NCBI RefSeq assembly: GCF_002940685.1
Contig: NZ_PNFP01000021.1
Coordinates: 39,897-103,896, forward strand
Length of the DNA stretch: 64,000 nt
Reading direction: 5' to 3'
Source of the DNA: Ensifer adhaerens
GTDB lineage: Bacteria; Pseudomonadota; Alphaproteobacteria; Rhizobiales; Rhizobiaceae
In this document: piece after piece, positions 35,796-44,827 of the stretch
How the letters are laid out: every line of letters begins with the position of its first letter
Numbering within the stretch: the first letter of the stretch is position 1
Made by a program: the position numbers and the translations under genes
Notes under the pieces: generated by a model
Told to the model about the DNA's origin: nothing
The model's input: only the letters and a program-made list of their open reading frames with translations
Databases searched by the model: none

Positions 35796-36695
35796 ATGAG
35801 CGACCTCAATGGCGTCTCGGTGTTCGTGGAGGCGGCCGACGCCGGCGGCTTTTCGGCGGCCGCCGAAAGGCTCAACCTGTCCCGCTCCGCGGTCGGCAAG
35901 ACCGTTGCCAAGCTGGAGCGGCGGCTGGGCGTTCGCCTCTTCCATCGCACCACCCGCACCCAGAGCCTGACCGACGAGGGTCAGCTTTTCTACGAAAACT
36001 GCCAGCGGGCGCTGGCCGAAATCCGCGCCGGCGAAGCCCTGCTGGAATCCGGCAAGCAGGAGATAGAAGGGCGACTGCGCCTGTCGATGCCGGTCCATTT
36101 CGGCCGCCAATGCATCATGCCGCTGCTGTCGGAACTGCTGCGGCTGCACCCACGGCTGGAATTCGACCTCAACTTCAGCGATCGCAACGTCGATCTGGTC
36201 GAGGACGGCTTCGATCTTGCCATCCGCACCGGCCCGCTGCGCAGCGAGCCGGACCTGATGACGCGCAAGATCGCCGACCAGCCCATGATCGTCTGCGCCT
36301 CGCCCGCCTATCTCCAGGCAAACGGCACGCCGGAAACGATCGACGACCTGATGTCGCATCAGGCGATCCTCTACCGCCGCAGCGGCCAGCCGCTCGCCTG
36401 GTCCTTTCCGGCAAAGGCCGCTCAGGTGCGGACCGTTACGCCGCCGGCGCGGCTCAGGCTCGACGACCTGACGTCGATCGCCGAAGCAGCGGCAGACGGC
36501 TTTGGCATCGCCTGGCTGCCACGCTGGCTCGTTGGCGACCGCATCGCCTCGGGCGCGCTGGTGCGGATCCTCGCCGATGTGCCGGCACTGTCCTATGGCA
36601 CCTATGTCGTCTGGCCGAAAACCCAGTACATGCCGTCGAAGCTGCGCCTGCTCATCGATACGCTTGCAGCCCGCCTGCCGCCGATGATGGAGTAA
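35796..36695 (+). CDS. LysR-family transcription regulator
   Basis: Regulator of 299 residues. The N-terminal winged HTH is NGVSVFVEAADAGGFSAAAERLNLSRSAVGKTVAKLERRLGVRLFHRTTRTQSLTDEG (residues 4-62). The C-terminal LysR substrate-binding domain begins near residue 90 (GRLRLSMPVHFGRQCIMPLL). The ATG at 35796 has AAGGA 7 nt upstream; the in-frame ATG at 35781 lacks one. It is divergent from the alcohol dehydrogenase gene. The effector is unknown. Confidence 0.9.
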   Translation: MSDLNGVSVFVEAADAGGFSAAAERLNLSRSAVGKTVAKLERRLGVRLFHRTTRTQSLTDEGQLFYENCQRALAEIRAGEALLESGKQEIEGRLRLSMPVHFGRQCIMPLLSELLRLHPRLEFDLNFSDRNVDLVEDGFDLAIRTGPLRSEPDLMTRKIADQPMIVCASPAYLQANGTPETIDDLMSHQAILYRRSGQPLAWSFPAKAAQVRTVTPPARLRLDDLTSIAEAAADGFGIAWLPRWLVGDRIASGALVRILADVPALSYGTYVVWPKTQYMPSKLRLLIDTLAARLPPMME

Positions 36696-36916
36696 GGGCA
36701 GCCGAACCGCGCTCAATAACGCTTTGCGCCGATAACGAACAGGACACGAAAACGAAACAGATTGTGTAAGAATGGTAAGTTGTCGGCTCGCGCGATCTGG
36801 ATAATAAGGAAGAACTCATACGGCGGTGCGTCGCGCGTTCGATCAGGATCGCGGCGCAACCTCCAACGGTTTGACACTGCAGCCGGGCGACGCTCCGGCA
36901 GAGCTGGACCTTTTGC

Positions 36917-38593
36917 TTGACGATCATTTCGGCCAACCGACGCAAGCGGATCCACCTCGTTTCCGGGGCGATCCTCGGCACGTTCGTCCTGGCGCATTTC
37001 CTCAACCATTCGCTTGGCCTGATCTCCATCGACGCGATGGAATCCGCCCGCAAGAGCTTCAATCTCATCTGGCATAGCCTGCCCGGCACCGTGTTGCTCT
37101 ACGGCGCTCTGCTGCTGCATTTCGCCATGGCGCTCGAAAGCATCTACCACCGGCAGACGCTCCGGATGCCGGCGCGCGAGGCGCTGAAGATCATCTTCGG
37201 CCTCAGCCTGCCCTTCCTGCTGATCGGCCACGTGACGGCCGCCCGGGTCGAGCCACTCCTCACGGGGATCGATGCGGATTATCCGGACATGCTGCGCATG
37301 CTCTGGTCGAATTCCATCAATGCCACGAGACAATCGCTCGCCCTGCTGCTTGTCTGGGGTCACGGCTGCCTCGGCGCCTGGTTCTGGATGCGCGGCCGCG
37401 CCTGGTTCCCGCGCTATGAAATCCTGCTTTACACGGTCGCGATCCTCGTACCGATCTTCGCTCTGCTCGGCTTCGTCAGCGGCGCCCGCTCGATCGAAGA
37501 CGGCTACGCCGAACATGGCGGCTATGGCGACAGGGCCTACAGCAAGCCGGCGGCCGATCTCACCCTTCTCGAGGATATTCGGCTCGGCCTCTATTTCGGC
37601 TTCGCCGGCCTGATCGCCGGCACGTTCCTGCTGCGGGCGATGCCGAAGGGCGGACGCATTCGCGTGCGCTATCCCGATGGCCGGGTGGCAACCGTCAATC
37701 TCGGCTTCAGCGTGCTGGAAGCAAGCCGCGCCGCCGGGATCCCGCATGTCTCTGTCTGCGGCGGTCGCGGCCGATGCTCGACCTGCCGGGTGCGCATCAT
37801 CCAGGGCCAGGAAGACCAGCCCCCACCCGAAGATGCCGAGCTTGCCACCCTCACGCGGATCGGCGCCCCCGACAATGTCCGCCTCGCCTGCCAGTTCCGC
37901 CCCGTTCACAACGTCACCGTCGTGCCGATCCTCGACAGCGACAGCCTCGGCATCAAGAAGCAGATCGGGCGCGAGGGCGGCGAAGGCCGTGAACGGCGTA
38001 TCGCCGTGCTCTTCTGCGACCTGCGCGGTTTCACCAGCATTGCCGAACACAAGCTGCCTTTCGACACCGTGTTCCTGCTCAACCGCTACTTCGAGATGGT
38101 GGGCGAAGCGGTCGAGGATTCCGGCGGCGTCATCGACAAGTTCATCGGCGACGGCGCGCTTGCGATCTTCGGTCTGAAGAGCACCTACACGGAGGCCTGC
38201 CAGCAGTCGCTCGCGGCCGCCGTCAGGATATCCAAGGGAATCGAGACGCTGAACCAGACCTTCCGTGGCGAACTCGACGAGCCGCTGCGCATCGCCATGG
38301 GCCTCCACGCGGGCCCGGCGATCATCGGTGAGATCGGCTACGGCCAGGCGACATCGCTGACGGCCGTCGGCGATACCATCAACACGGCGAGCCGCCTGGA
38401 GGGCCTCGCCAAGGAGCACGACGTGCAGCTCGCCGCCTCGGCCGAGCTCGTCAACCGCGCGGGCCTGGTGATCGAAGGGCACGAGCGGCTGGACATCAGC
38501 CTCAGGGGGCGGCAGGCGACGCTTGAAACCTGGATCGTCGAGGACGCCGCACGCATCTACGCGGCCTTGCAACCGGCCCCGTCGAACGCATAG
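36917..38593 (+). CDS. cyaC: CyaC-type adenylate cyclase with di-haem membrane anchor and [2Fe-2S] domain
   Basis: Membrane class III nucleotide cyclase of 558 residues, like the redox-regulated CyaC of S. meliloti. The N-terminal part (1-240) has six transmembrane helices with histidines suited to haem b (His27, His31, His53, His68, His105, His149). Residues 245-335 form an adrenodoxin-like [2Fe-2S] domain with Cys281-x5-Cys287-x2-Cys290 and Cys325. The cyclase domain (360-540) has metal aspartates Asp368 and Asp412, purine-binding Lys408 and VGDTINTASRLEG. A stop lies upstream, so the start must be the TTG at 36917; the next ATG would delete helix 1 and its histidines. Confidence 0.87.
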   Translation: MTIISANRRKRIHLVSGAILGTFVLAHFLNHSLGLISIDAMESARKSFNLIWHSLPGTVLLYGALLLHFAMALESIYHRQTLRMPAREALKIIFGLSLPFLLIGHVTAARVEPLLTGIDADYPDMLRMLWSNSINATRQSLALLLVWGHGCLGAWFWMRGRAWFPRYEILLYTVAILVPIFALLGFVSGARSIEDGYAEHGGYGDRAYSKPAADLTLLEDIRLGLYFGFAGLIAGTFLLRAMPKGGRIRVRYPDGRVATVNLGFSVLEASRAAGIPHVSVCGGRGRCSTCRVRIIQGQEDQPPPEDAELATLTRIGAPDNVRLACQFRPVHNVTVVPILDSDSLGIKKQIGREGGEGRERRIAVLFCDLRGFTSIAEHKLPFDTVFLLNRYFEMVGEAVEDSGGVIDKFIGDGALAIFGLKSTYTEACQQSLAAAVRISKGIETLNQTFRGELDEPLRIAMGLHAGPAIIGEIGYGQATSLTAVGDTINTASRLEGLAKEHDVQLAASAELVNRAGLVIEGHERLDISLRGRQATLETWIVEDAARIYAALQPAPSNA

Positions 38594-38594
38594 T

Positions 38595-38695
38595 GCAACC
38601 CCTTGAAAGCGTGAATCAGTTTTCACGCCCGAAGGTGCATACCTTCAAGGCATTGGATCTTTTCACGGTTTCAATGAAGCGCTGAAATGATCTAG
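38595..38695. repeat. Composite intergenic repeat, family B (diverged full copy)
   Basis: The first half (GCAACCCCTTGAAAGCGTGAA..TTTTCACGCCCGAAGGTGC) is a diverged match to the TTCC.GGAAAA/TTTTCCG palindrome seen at 47381 and 55013. The second half (TTCAAGGCATTGGATC..TTTCACGGTTTCAATG..TGAAATGATCTAG) closely matches the second half at 61740-61792. It fills the cyaC/DMT gap. Confidence 0.65.
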
Positions 38696-38744
38696 TAGTA
38701 GAGATCCTTCCCGCCCTCGCCGCCGATCCAATCCGGAAGCCCGC

Positions 38745-39674
38745 ATGAAACAGGACGTCTCCCCGAAAACCGCGCACCAGGTTCATGCCAAGGGCGCCGA
38801 GAAGCTGAAGGCGCATCTGGCGATGATGACCTTCGCCGTCCTGATCGCCGGCTCGTTCTCCTTCGGCGGCCTTGCCACCCAGCATATGGGTGCCGGGCCG
38901 CTGACGCTCTGGCGTTATCTTTTGACCGTCGTCGTCCTCGGCCTCATGACCTTCGGCTATGCCCGCGTGCCATTTCATTTCCCCAAGCAAGCGTGGCGCT
39001 TCGTGATCCTCGGCGGGTTGATCGCCGTCTACATGCTGACGATGTTCAAGGCGCTGGAGTTCACCAATCCGGTTTCAACAGGCGCTGTGTTCACCTTGAT
39101 GCCGCTCTTGAGTGCCGGTTTCGCCTATCTGCTGCTCGGCCAGCACACGCGGCCGGGCGTGCTCGCCGGTCTCGTCATCGCAGCCCTCGGCGCCGTCTGG
39201 GTGATCTTCCGCGCCAACATCCAGGCGATCCTTGCCTTCGATATCGGCCAGGGCGAATTGATCTTCTTCGTCGGCGTCGTCTGCCATGCGGTCTACGTGC
39301 CGCTGATCCGCAAGTTCGGCCGCGAGGAAAGCCCCTTCGCCTTCGGCTTCTGGGTTGCGGTCTTCACCGTGCCCTGGCTGCTGGTGCCGGGCGGCGTCGG
39401 CCTCGTCACCGCCGATTTTGCCGCCCTTCCCGCGGTCGTCTGGATCGCCGTCCTCTATCTCGCCGTCGTCACGACAGCGATCACCTTCCTGCTGCTGCAA
39501 TACGCCTCGATGCGGCTGCCGGCATCGAAGGTGCTCGGCTATGGCTATCTGACCCCAAGCTTCATCATTGTGCTCGAAGGTCTGCTCGGCCACGGCTGGA
39601 CCAGCCTGCCCGTCCTTGCCGGCGCACTGACCACGGCCTGCGGCCTGCTGTTGATGGCGCTCCTGCCGGATTGA
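38745..39674 (+). CDS. DMT-superfamily (EamA) transporter
   Basis: Inner-membrane protein of 309 residues with about ten transmembrane helices in two EamA repeats (about 28-155 and 170-305). The first repeat contains the typical FKALEFTNPVSTGAVFTLMPLLSAGFAYLLLGQ helix pair; the second has RLPASKVLGYGYLTPSFIIVLEGLLGHG. Substrate is unknown; many relatives export amino acids or metabolites. It converges with rutR with a 12-bp gap, so the two share a transcription end region. Confidence 0.87.
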   Translation: MKQDVSPKTAHQVHAKGAEKLKAHLAMMTFAVLIAGSFSFGGLATQHMGAGPLTLWRYLLTVVVLGLMTFGYARVPFHFPKQAWRFVILGGLIAVYMLTMFKALEFTNPVSTGAVFTLMPLLSAGFAYLLLGQHTRPGVLAGLVIAALGAVWVIFRANIQAILAFDIGQGELIFFVGVVCHAVYVPLIRKFGREESPFAFGFWVAVFTVPWLLVPGGVGLVTADFAALPAVVWIAVLYLAVVTTAITFLLLQYASMRLPASKVLGYGYLTPSFIIVLEGLLGHGWTSLPVLAGALTTACGLLLMALLPD

Positions 39675-39686
39675 AAGCGGAGGGTT

Positions 39687-40340
39687 TTAGACGGTCGGCT
39701 GCTCGCTCACCTGCAGCCCGTCGACGAAGAGCCGCTCAAGGAAGCGCGCCGCGTCCTCGAAGCGTCCCTCGCCGGCATTGCCCTGCCCGAGCACGGCGCG
39801 CACCTGCACGTCGAAGTCGGCATAATGCTGGGTGGTCGACCAGATCGCAAAGATCAGGTGATAGGGGTCGCACTTGGCGATCTTGCCGGCCTTGGCCCAG
39901 GCGCGGATCACCTCCGCCTTCTCGTCGACCAGCGCCTTCAACGGTCCCTTGAGCTCGTCTTCGATATGCGGCGCGCCCTGCAGCACCTCGTTGGCGAAGA
40001 GCCGGCTTTCACGCGGATAGTCGCGTGCCATTTCGAGCTTGCGCCGGATATAGCTGCGGATCTCGGCAACCGGGTTTCCCTCGGCGTTGAATTCGCGCAA
40101 GGGATCGAGCCAGGTGTCGAGCACCCGGTCGATCAGCGCCCGGTGCATCGCCTCCTTGGTGCGGAAGTAGTAGAGCAGGTTCGGCTTCGACATGCCCGCC
40201 ACTTCGGCGATCTGGTCGACGGTCGAGCCACGGAAACCGTTGGCGGAAAAGACTTCGAGCGCCGCCTCGAGAATGCGCTCTTCCTTCTCCCCCTGTATGC
40301 GTGTCCGCCTCTGGGTCCTGGCCGCTCTCGGTAATACCAT
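39687..40340 (-). CDS. rutR: RutR-type TetR regulator of pyrimidine catabolism
   Basis: TetR-family regulator of about 217 residues, strongly like E. coli RutR. The HTH region is ERILEAALEVFSANGFRGSTVDQIAEVAGMSKPNLLYYFRTKEAM. The C-terminal domain retains RDYPRESRLFANEVLQGAPHIEDELKGPLKALVDEKA and HLIFAIWSTTQHYADF, the uracil-sensor body. The ATG at 40340 gives a tail length matching RutR; starts at 40406 or 40457 would add 22 or 39 residues. It is divergent from the amidohydrolase gene with RutR-like sites between. Confidence 0.88.
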   Translation of the reverse strand: MVLPRAARTQRRTRIQGEKEERILEAALEVFSANGFRGSTVDQIAEVAGMSKPNLLYYFRTKEAMHRALIDRVLDTWLDPLREFNAEGNPVAEIRSYIRRKLEMARDYPRESRLFANEVLQGAPHIEDELKGPLKALVDEKAEVIRAWAKAGKIAKCDPYHLIFAIWSTTQHYADFDVQVRAVLGQGNAGEGRFEDAARFLERLFVDGLQVSEQPTV

Positions 40341-40471
40341 CTGTCCCCCTGGCGCTGCCTGCGCGCCTCGTCGCGCAGGCACCTGCCCAATTTCCGGTCT
40401 CGCCATCTTCTTGGGCAACAACTTCGTTTTTTTGTTTTTCCGGCTTGAGTGCCGCAACGGAAGTTGTAATG

Positions 40472-40487
40472 TTTACCAACCGGTCAA
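40472..40487. promoter_or_regulatory. RutR operator candidate
   Basis: On the minus strand TTGACCGGTTGGTAAA matches the RutR consensus TTGACCA-NN-TGGTCAA at all but two fixed positions. A further TTGACCA half-site lies at 40557-40563, 57 bp before the amidohydrolase start. Both sit in the rutR/amidohydrolase divergent region, which holds no gene. Confidence 0.6.
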
Positions 40488-40619
40488 ATTATCAGCCAGT
40501 TCACCGCCAAAGGCAACGGCTGATCGAAGGGCACAAGAAAAAACCAAGCCTGGATTTGACCAAGGGAACATAAGGGCTCGCCGCGATCGGTAAAGCTCTG
40601 AAAAAATGAGGAGACCGCC

Positions 40620-41870
40620 GTGGCTGCACCTGGCGAGAACATGCGCGTCAATACCGACCGCCTGTGGGATTCACTTATGGAAATGGCCAAGATCGGCCCT
40701 GGTGTCGCCGGCGGCAACAACCGCCAGACCCTGACCGACGAGGACGCCGAAGGGCGCCGGCTTTTCCAGTCCTGGTGCGATGCCGCCGGCCTCACCATGG
40801 GCGTCGACACCATGGGCAACATGTTCTTCACACGGCCCGGTACCGATCCGGACGCGCTTCCCGTGTATGTCGGCTCGCATCTCGACACGCAGCCGACCGG
40901 CGGCAAGTATGATGGCGTGCTCGGTGTCCTCTCGGGCCTCGAAGTCGTGCGCTCGATGAACGACCTCGGCATCAAGACCAAGCACCCTGTTGTCGTCACC
41001 AACTGGACCAACGAGGAAGGCGCGCGCTTCGCGCCGGCGATGCTTGCGTCGGGCGTCTTCGCCGGCGTTCACAGCCAGGACTTCGCCTATGGCCGCAAGG
41101 ACCCGGAAGGCAAGACCTTCGGCGACGAACTGAAGCGCATCGGCTGGGTCGGCGACGAAGAGGTCGGCGCCCGCAAGATGCACGCCTATTTCGAATACCA
41201 CATCGAACAGGGCCCGATCCTCGAGGCCGAGGGCAAGGACATCGGCGTCGTCACCCACTGTCAGGGCCTGTGGTGGCTGGAGTTCACCCTGACCGGCCGC
41301 GAAGCCCATACGGGCTCGACGCCGATGAACATGCGCGTCAATGCCGGCCTTGCCATGGCCCGTATCCTCGAAATGGTGCAAGGGGTGGCGATGGAGAACC
41401 AGCCGGGCGCCGTCGGCGGTGTCGGCCAGGTGTTCTTCTCGCCCAATTCGCGCAACGTGCTGCCGGGCAAGGTGGTCTTCACCGTCGACATCCGCTCGCC
41501 CGACAAGGCCAAGCTCGACCGCATGCGGGCAAAGATAGAGGCCGAGGCACCGAAGATCACCGACGCGCTTGGCGTCGGCTGTTCCATCGAGGCGATCGGC
41601 CACTTCGAGCCGGTCACATTCGATCCGAAGCTCGTCAGCGCGGTGCGCAACGCCGCCGAGCATCTCGGCTACAGCCACATGAACCTCATCTCGGGCGCCG
41701 GTCATGACGCCTGCTGGGCCGCCAAGGTGGCGCCGACCACGATGATCATGTGCCCCTGCGTCGGTGGCCTCAGCCACAACGAGGCGGAGGACATCTCCAG
41801 GGAGTGGGCAGGCGCCGGCGCCGACGTCCTTTTCCACGCCGTCGTCGAAACGGCCGAAATCGTCGAATGA
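40620..41870 (+). CDS. M20-family N-carbamoyl amino acid amidohydrolase (beta-ureidopropionase-like)
   Basis: Zn-dependent hydrolase of 416 residues that cleaves N-carbamoyl-beta-alanine or N-carbamoyl amino acids to the free amino acid, CO2 and ammonia. Metal-site motifs are VGSHLDTQPTGGKYDG (His, Asp), WTNEEGARFAPAM (Glu-Glu), YHIEQGPIL (His) and SGAGHDACW (His). The dimer/lid insert GREAHTGSTPMNMRVNA is present. The GTG start has GAGGAG 6 nt upstream. It is followed by the hydantoinase gene and preceded by RutR-like sites, so it serves step three of reductive pyrimidine breakdown. Confidence 0.91.
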   Translation: MAAPGENMRVNTDRLWDSLMEMAKIGPGVAGGNNRQTLTDEDAEGRRLFQSWCDAAGLTMGVDTMGNMFFTRPGTDPDALPVYVGSHLDTQPTGGKYDGVLGVLSGLEVVRSMNDLGIKTKHPVVVTNWTNEEGARFAPAMLASGVFAGVHSQDFAYGRKDPEGKTFGDELKRIGWVGDEEVGARKMHAYFEYHIEQGPILEAEGKDIGVVTHCQGLWWLEFTLTGREAHTGSTPMNMRVNAGLAMARILEMVQGVAMENQPGAVGGVGQVFFSPNSRNVLPGKVVFTVDIRSPDKAKLDRMRAKIEAEAPKITDALGVGCSIEAIGHFEPVTFDPKLVSAVRNAAEHLGYSHMNLISGAGHDACWAAKVAPTTMIMCPCVGGLSHNEAEDISREWAGAGADVLFHAVVETAEIVE

Positions 41871-41952
41871 GTTTATGGGCGGGACGAAAGTTCCGCCCTT
41901 TTTCGTGGCGGCCAAGCGGCTGCCGGAAGCGCAATCGCGAGGATCAAGAACC

Positions 41953-43407
41953 ATGAGCACTGTCATCAAGGGTGGAACCATCGTCACGGCCGACCTGACC
42001 TACAAGGCGGACGTGAAGATCGAGGGCGGCAAGATCGTCGAGATCGGTCCTGATCTCTCCGGAACTGAGACGCTGGACGCGAGCGGCTGTTACATCATGC
42101 CCGGCGGCATCGACCCGCACACCCATCTCGAAATGCCCTTCATGGGCACCTACTCGTCGGACGATTTCGAAAGCGGCACGCGCGCAGCGCTCGCCGGCGG
42201 CACGACCATGGTGGTCGACTTTGCGCTGCCCTCGCCCAACCAGTCGCTGCTCGAAGCGCTGACCATGTGGGACAACAAGTCCACCCGCGCCAATTGCGAC
42301 TATTCCTTCCACATGGCGATCACCTGGTGGAGCGAGCAGGTCTTCAACGAGATGGAGACCATCGTCAAGGACAAGGGCATCAACACCTTCAAGCACTTCA
42401 TGGCCTATAAGGGCGCGCTGATGGTCGACGACGACGAGATGTTCTCGTCCTTCCAGCGCTGCGCCGCCCTCGGCGCGCTGCCGCTGGTGCACGCCGAAAA
42501 CGGCGACGTCGTCGCGCAACTTCAGGCGAAGCTGCTCGCCGAGGGCAACAACGGCCCGGAAGCGCACGCCTATTCACGGCCGGCCGAGGTCGAGGGCGAG
42601 GCGACCAACCGCGCGATCATGATCGCCGACATGGCCGGCTGCCCGGTCTATATCGTGCACACCTCCTGCGAGCAGGCGCACGAAGCGATCCGCCGCGCCC
42701 GTTCCAAGGGCATACGCGTCTTCGGCGAGCCGCTGATCCAGCACCTGACGCTGGATGAGACCGAATATTTCAACAAGGACTGGGACCATGCGGCGCGCCG
42801 CGTGATGTCGCCGCCCTTCCGCAACAAGCTGCACCAGGACTCGCTGTGGGCGGGCCTCGCCTCGGGCTCGCTGCAGGTGGTGGCGACTGACCACTGCGCG
42901 TTTACCTCCGAGCAGAAGCGCTTCGGCGTCGGCGATTTCACCAAGATCCCGAACGGCACCGGCGGTCTCGAAGACCGCATGCCGATGCTCTGGACCCACG
43001 GCGTCAACACCGGCCGCATCACCATGAACGAGTTCGTGGCGGTGACCTCGACCAACATCGCCAAGATCCTCAACATCTACCCGAAGAAGGGCGCGATCCT
43101 CGTCGGCGCCGATGCCGATCTCGTGGTCTGGGATCCCAAGCGCTCAAAGACGATCTCGGCCAAGAGCCAGCAATCGGCGATCGACTACAACGTCTTTGAG
43201 GGCAAGGAGGTCAAGGGTCTGCCGCGCTACACGCTCACCCGCGGTGTCGTTGCGATCGAGGACGGCACGATCAAGACCCGCGAGGGCCACGGCGAGTTCG
43301 TGCGCCGCGATCCCTTCCCGGCCGTCAGCTCCGCCCTTTCCACCTGGAAGGAAGTCACCGCGCCCCGCGCCGTCCAGCGCACCGGCATCCCGGCCACCGG
43401 CGTCTGA
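41953..43407 (+). CDS. hydA: Dihydropyrimidinase / D-hydantoinase
   Basis: Cyclic amidohydrolase of 484 residues that opens dihydrouracil, dihydrothymine or hydantoins. The metal centre is visible: His-x-His in GGIDPHTHLEMP, the carboxylated lysine in FKHFMAYKG, His in PLVHAEN and YIVHTSCEQ, and Asp in VATDHCAFTSEQK. Its length is normal for the family. It lies 82 bp after the amidohydrolase and performs step two between preTA and that enzyme. Confidence 0.94.
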   Translation: MSTVIKGGTIVTADLTYKADVKIEGGKIVEIGPDLSGTETLDASGCYIMPGGIDPHTHLEMPFMGTYSSDDFESGTRAALAGGTTMVVDFALPSPNQSLLEALTMWDNKSTRANCDYSFHMAITWWSEQVFNEMETIVKDKGINTFKHFMAYKGALMVDDDEMFSSFQRCAALGALPLVHAENGDVVAQLQAKLLAEGNNGPEAHAYSRPAEVEGEATNRAIMIADMAGCPVYIVHTSCEQAHEAIRRARSKGIRVFGEPLIQHLTLDETEYFNKDWDHAARRVMSPPFRNKLHQDSLWAGLASGSLQVVATDHCAFTSEQKRFGVGDFTKIPNGTGGLEDRMPMLWTHGVNTGRITMNEFVAVTSTNIAKILNIYPKKGAILVGADADLVVWDPKRSKTISAKSQQSAIDYNVFEGKEVKGLPRYTLTRGVVAIEDGTIKTREGHGEFVRRDPFPAVSSALSTWKEVTAPRAVQRTGIPATGV

Positions 43408-43463
43408 GGCCTCATGTATCGCGGCTTGCACGTCTTCGCGCCGCTCTGTCCCACCGGACATGT

Positions 43464-43480
43464 CCCGCCACCTTGGCGGG
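43464..43480. terminator. Short hairpin between hydA and the cupin gene
   Basis: CCCGCCA and TGGCGGG form a 7-bp stem with a 3-nt loop in the 93-bp convergent gap. No long T-tract follows on either strand, so it is at best a weak terminator for both genes. Confidence 0.4.
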
Positions 43481-43500
43481 GCGCTTCAGCCTGGGAGCCG

Positions 43501-43914
43501 TCAGCCGGGCACGAGCGCATCGAGCTCGGGCAAGAGCACGACGCTTTCCAGCTGCTTCGGATCCGTGCGCGCGATGACGGCCGAACAGGGCGCGTCCGAC
43601 CGGTTTTCCGGCAGATGCGGCACGCCGGCCGGGATATAGACCATGTCGCCGGCGCGCGCGACGACATGGTCCTCCAGTTTCTCGCCGAACCAGGTCCAGG
43701 CCTCGCCCGAAAGCACGTAGATCGCCGTCTCGTGGCTCTCGTGCAGGTGTGCCTTGGCACGCGCGCCGGGCGGGATCGTGACGATATGCATGCAGAGCCC
43801 GGTCGCCCCGACGGTCTCGGCCGCAATGCCCTCGAAATAGTTGAGCCCCTGCTGGCCGGCCATCATGCCCGCGGGACGAACCACGCGACAGCCCGGATTG
43901 GATGATCGAGACAT
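43501..43914 (-). CDS. Cupin-domain protein
   Basis: Single-domain cupin of 137 residues. Motif 1 is AKAHLHESHETAIYVLSGEAWTWFG with His-x-His..Glu metal ligands (about residues 53-76), and motif 2 is AGDMVYIPAGVPHLPEN with the third His. It probably binds a divalent metal; enzyme or sensor function is unknown. The ATG at 43914 has GGAG 7 nt upstream. It is divergent from the ABC transporter operon and may be co-regulated with it. Confidence 0.85.
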   Translation of the reverse strand: MSRSSNPGCRVVRPAGMMAGQQGLNYFEGIAAETVGATGLCMHIVTIPPGARAKAHLHESHETAIYVLSGEAWTWFGEKLEDHVVARAGDMVYIPAGVPHLPENRSDAPCSAVIARTDPKQLESVVLLPELDALVPG

Positions 43915-44035
43915 GAACGTTCTCCAGAATTCCCTGAAAAACCAGCAACAAACGGCTGCGCACCCAAATCCGCGATTGCATGTTGCCGGTCCGGATAGCA
44001 GTCTGACACAGACCAGCCACAATGAGTATTTGCCG

Positions 44036-44827
44036 ATGACGTCCAATACCGCATCCGTGGTTTCGGCCCGGGACCTCTGCCTGACCTTCGAAACCGCCGA
44101 TGGGCCGGTTCATGCGCTGACCGGCGTCAATCTTGATGTCGCCAAGGGCGATTTCGTTTCTTTCATCGGCCCGTCCGGCTGCGGCAAGACGACCTTTCTC
44201 CGGGTGATCGCCGACCTCGAAAAGGCGACCTCCGGTACGATCAGCGTCAACGGCATGACGCCGGAAGATGCGCGCAGAGAGCGCGCCTACGGCTATGTCT
44301 TCCAGGCGGCAGCGCTCTATCCCTGGCGCACGATCGAGAACAACATCGCCCTGCCGCTCGAGATCATGGGCTATTCAAAGGAAGAGAAGAAAGCGCGCAT
44401 CGAGCGGACGCTGGACCTCGTCAATCTCAAGGGCTTCGGCAAAAAATATCCTTGGCAGCTTTCGGGCGGCATGCAGCAGCGCGCCTCGATCGCCCGCGCG
44501 CTGGCGTTTGATGCAGACCTGCTTTTGATGGATGAGCCCTTCGGCGCGCTCGACGAGATTGTCCGCGACCATCTGAACGAACAACTCCTGAAACTCTGGG
44601 CCCGCACCAACAAGACAATCTGTTTCGTCACCCATTCGATCCCCGAGGCGGTCTATCTCTCCACCAAGATCGTGGTGATGAGCCCGCGTCCCGGGCGGGT
44701 GACCGATGTCATCGAGTCGCCGTTGCCGCGCGAACGGCCACTCGGCATTCGCGAAACGCCGGAGTTCCTGGAAATCGCCCACCGCGTCCGCGAGGGCCTT
44801 CGTGCGGGGCACAGCTATGACGAATAG
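44036..44827 (+). CDS. NMT1/THI5-type ABC transporter, ATP-binding protein
   Basis: ATPase of 263 residues of the taurine/nitrate/pyrimidine importer class. It has Walker A GPSGCGKTT, signature LSGGMQQRASIARAL, Walker B LLLMDEPFGALDEIVRD and the H-loop in FVTHSIPEAVYL. The start is taken as the ATG at 44036; one at 43913 would add a 41-residue tail. It is first in an operon with a GNAT protein, a small DMT protein, two permeases and a binding protein. Location after the hydantoinase genes suggests a pyrimidine-related substrate. Confidence 0.88.
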   Translation: MTSNTASVVSARDLCLTFETADGPVHALTGVNLDVAKGDFVSFIGPSGCGKTTFLRVIADLEKATSGTISVNGMTPEDARRERAYGYVFQAAALYPWRTIENNIALPLEIMGYSKEEKKARIERTLDLVNLKGFGKKYPWQLSGGMQQRASIARALAFDADLLLMDEPFGALDEIVRDHLNEQLLKLWARTNKTICFVTHSIPEAVYLSTKIVVMSPRPGRVTDVIESPLPRERPLGIRETPEFLEIAHRVREGLRAGHSYDE

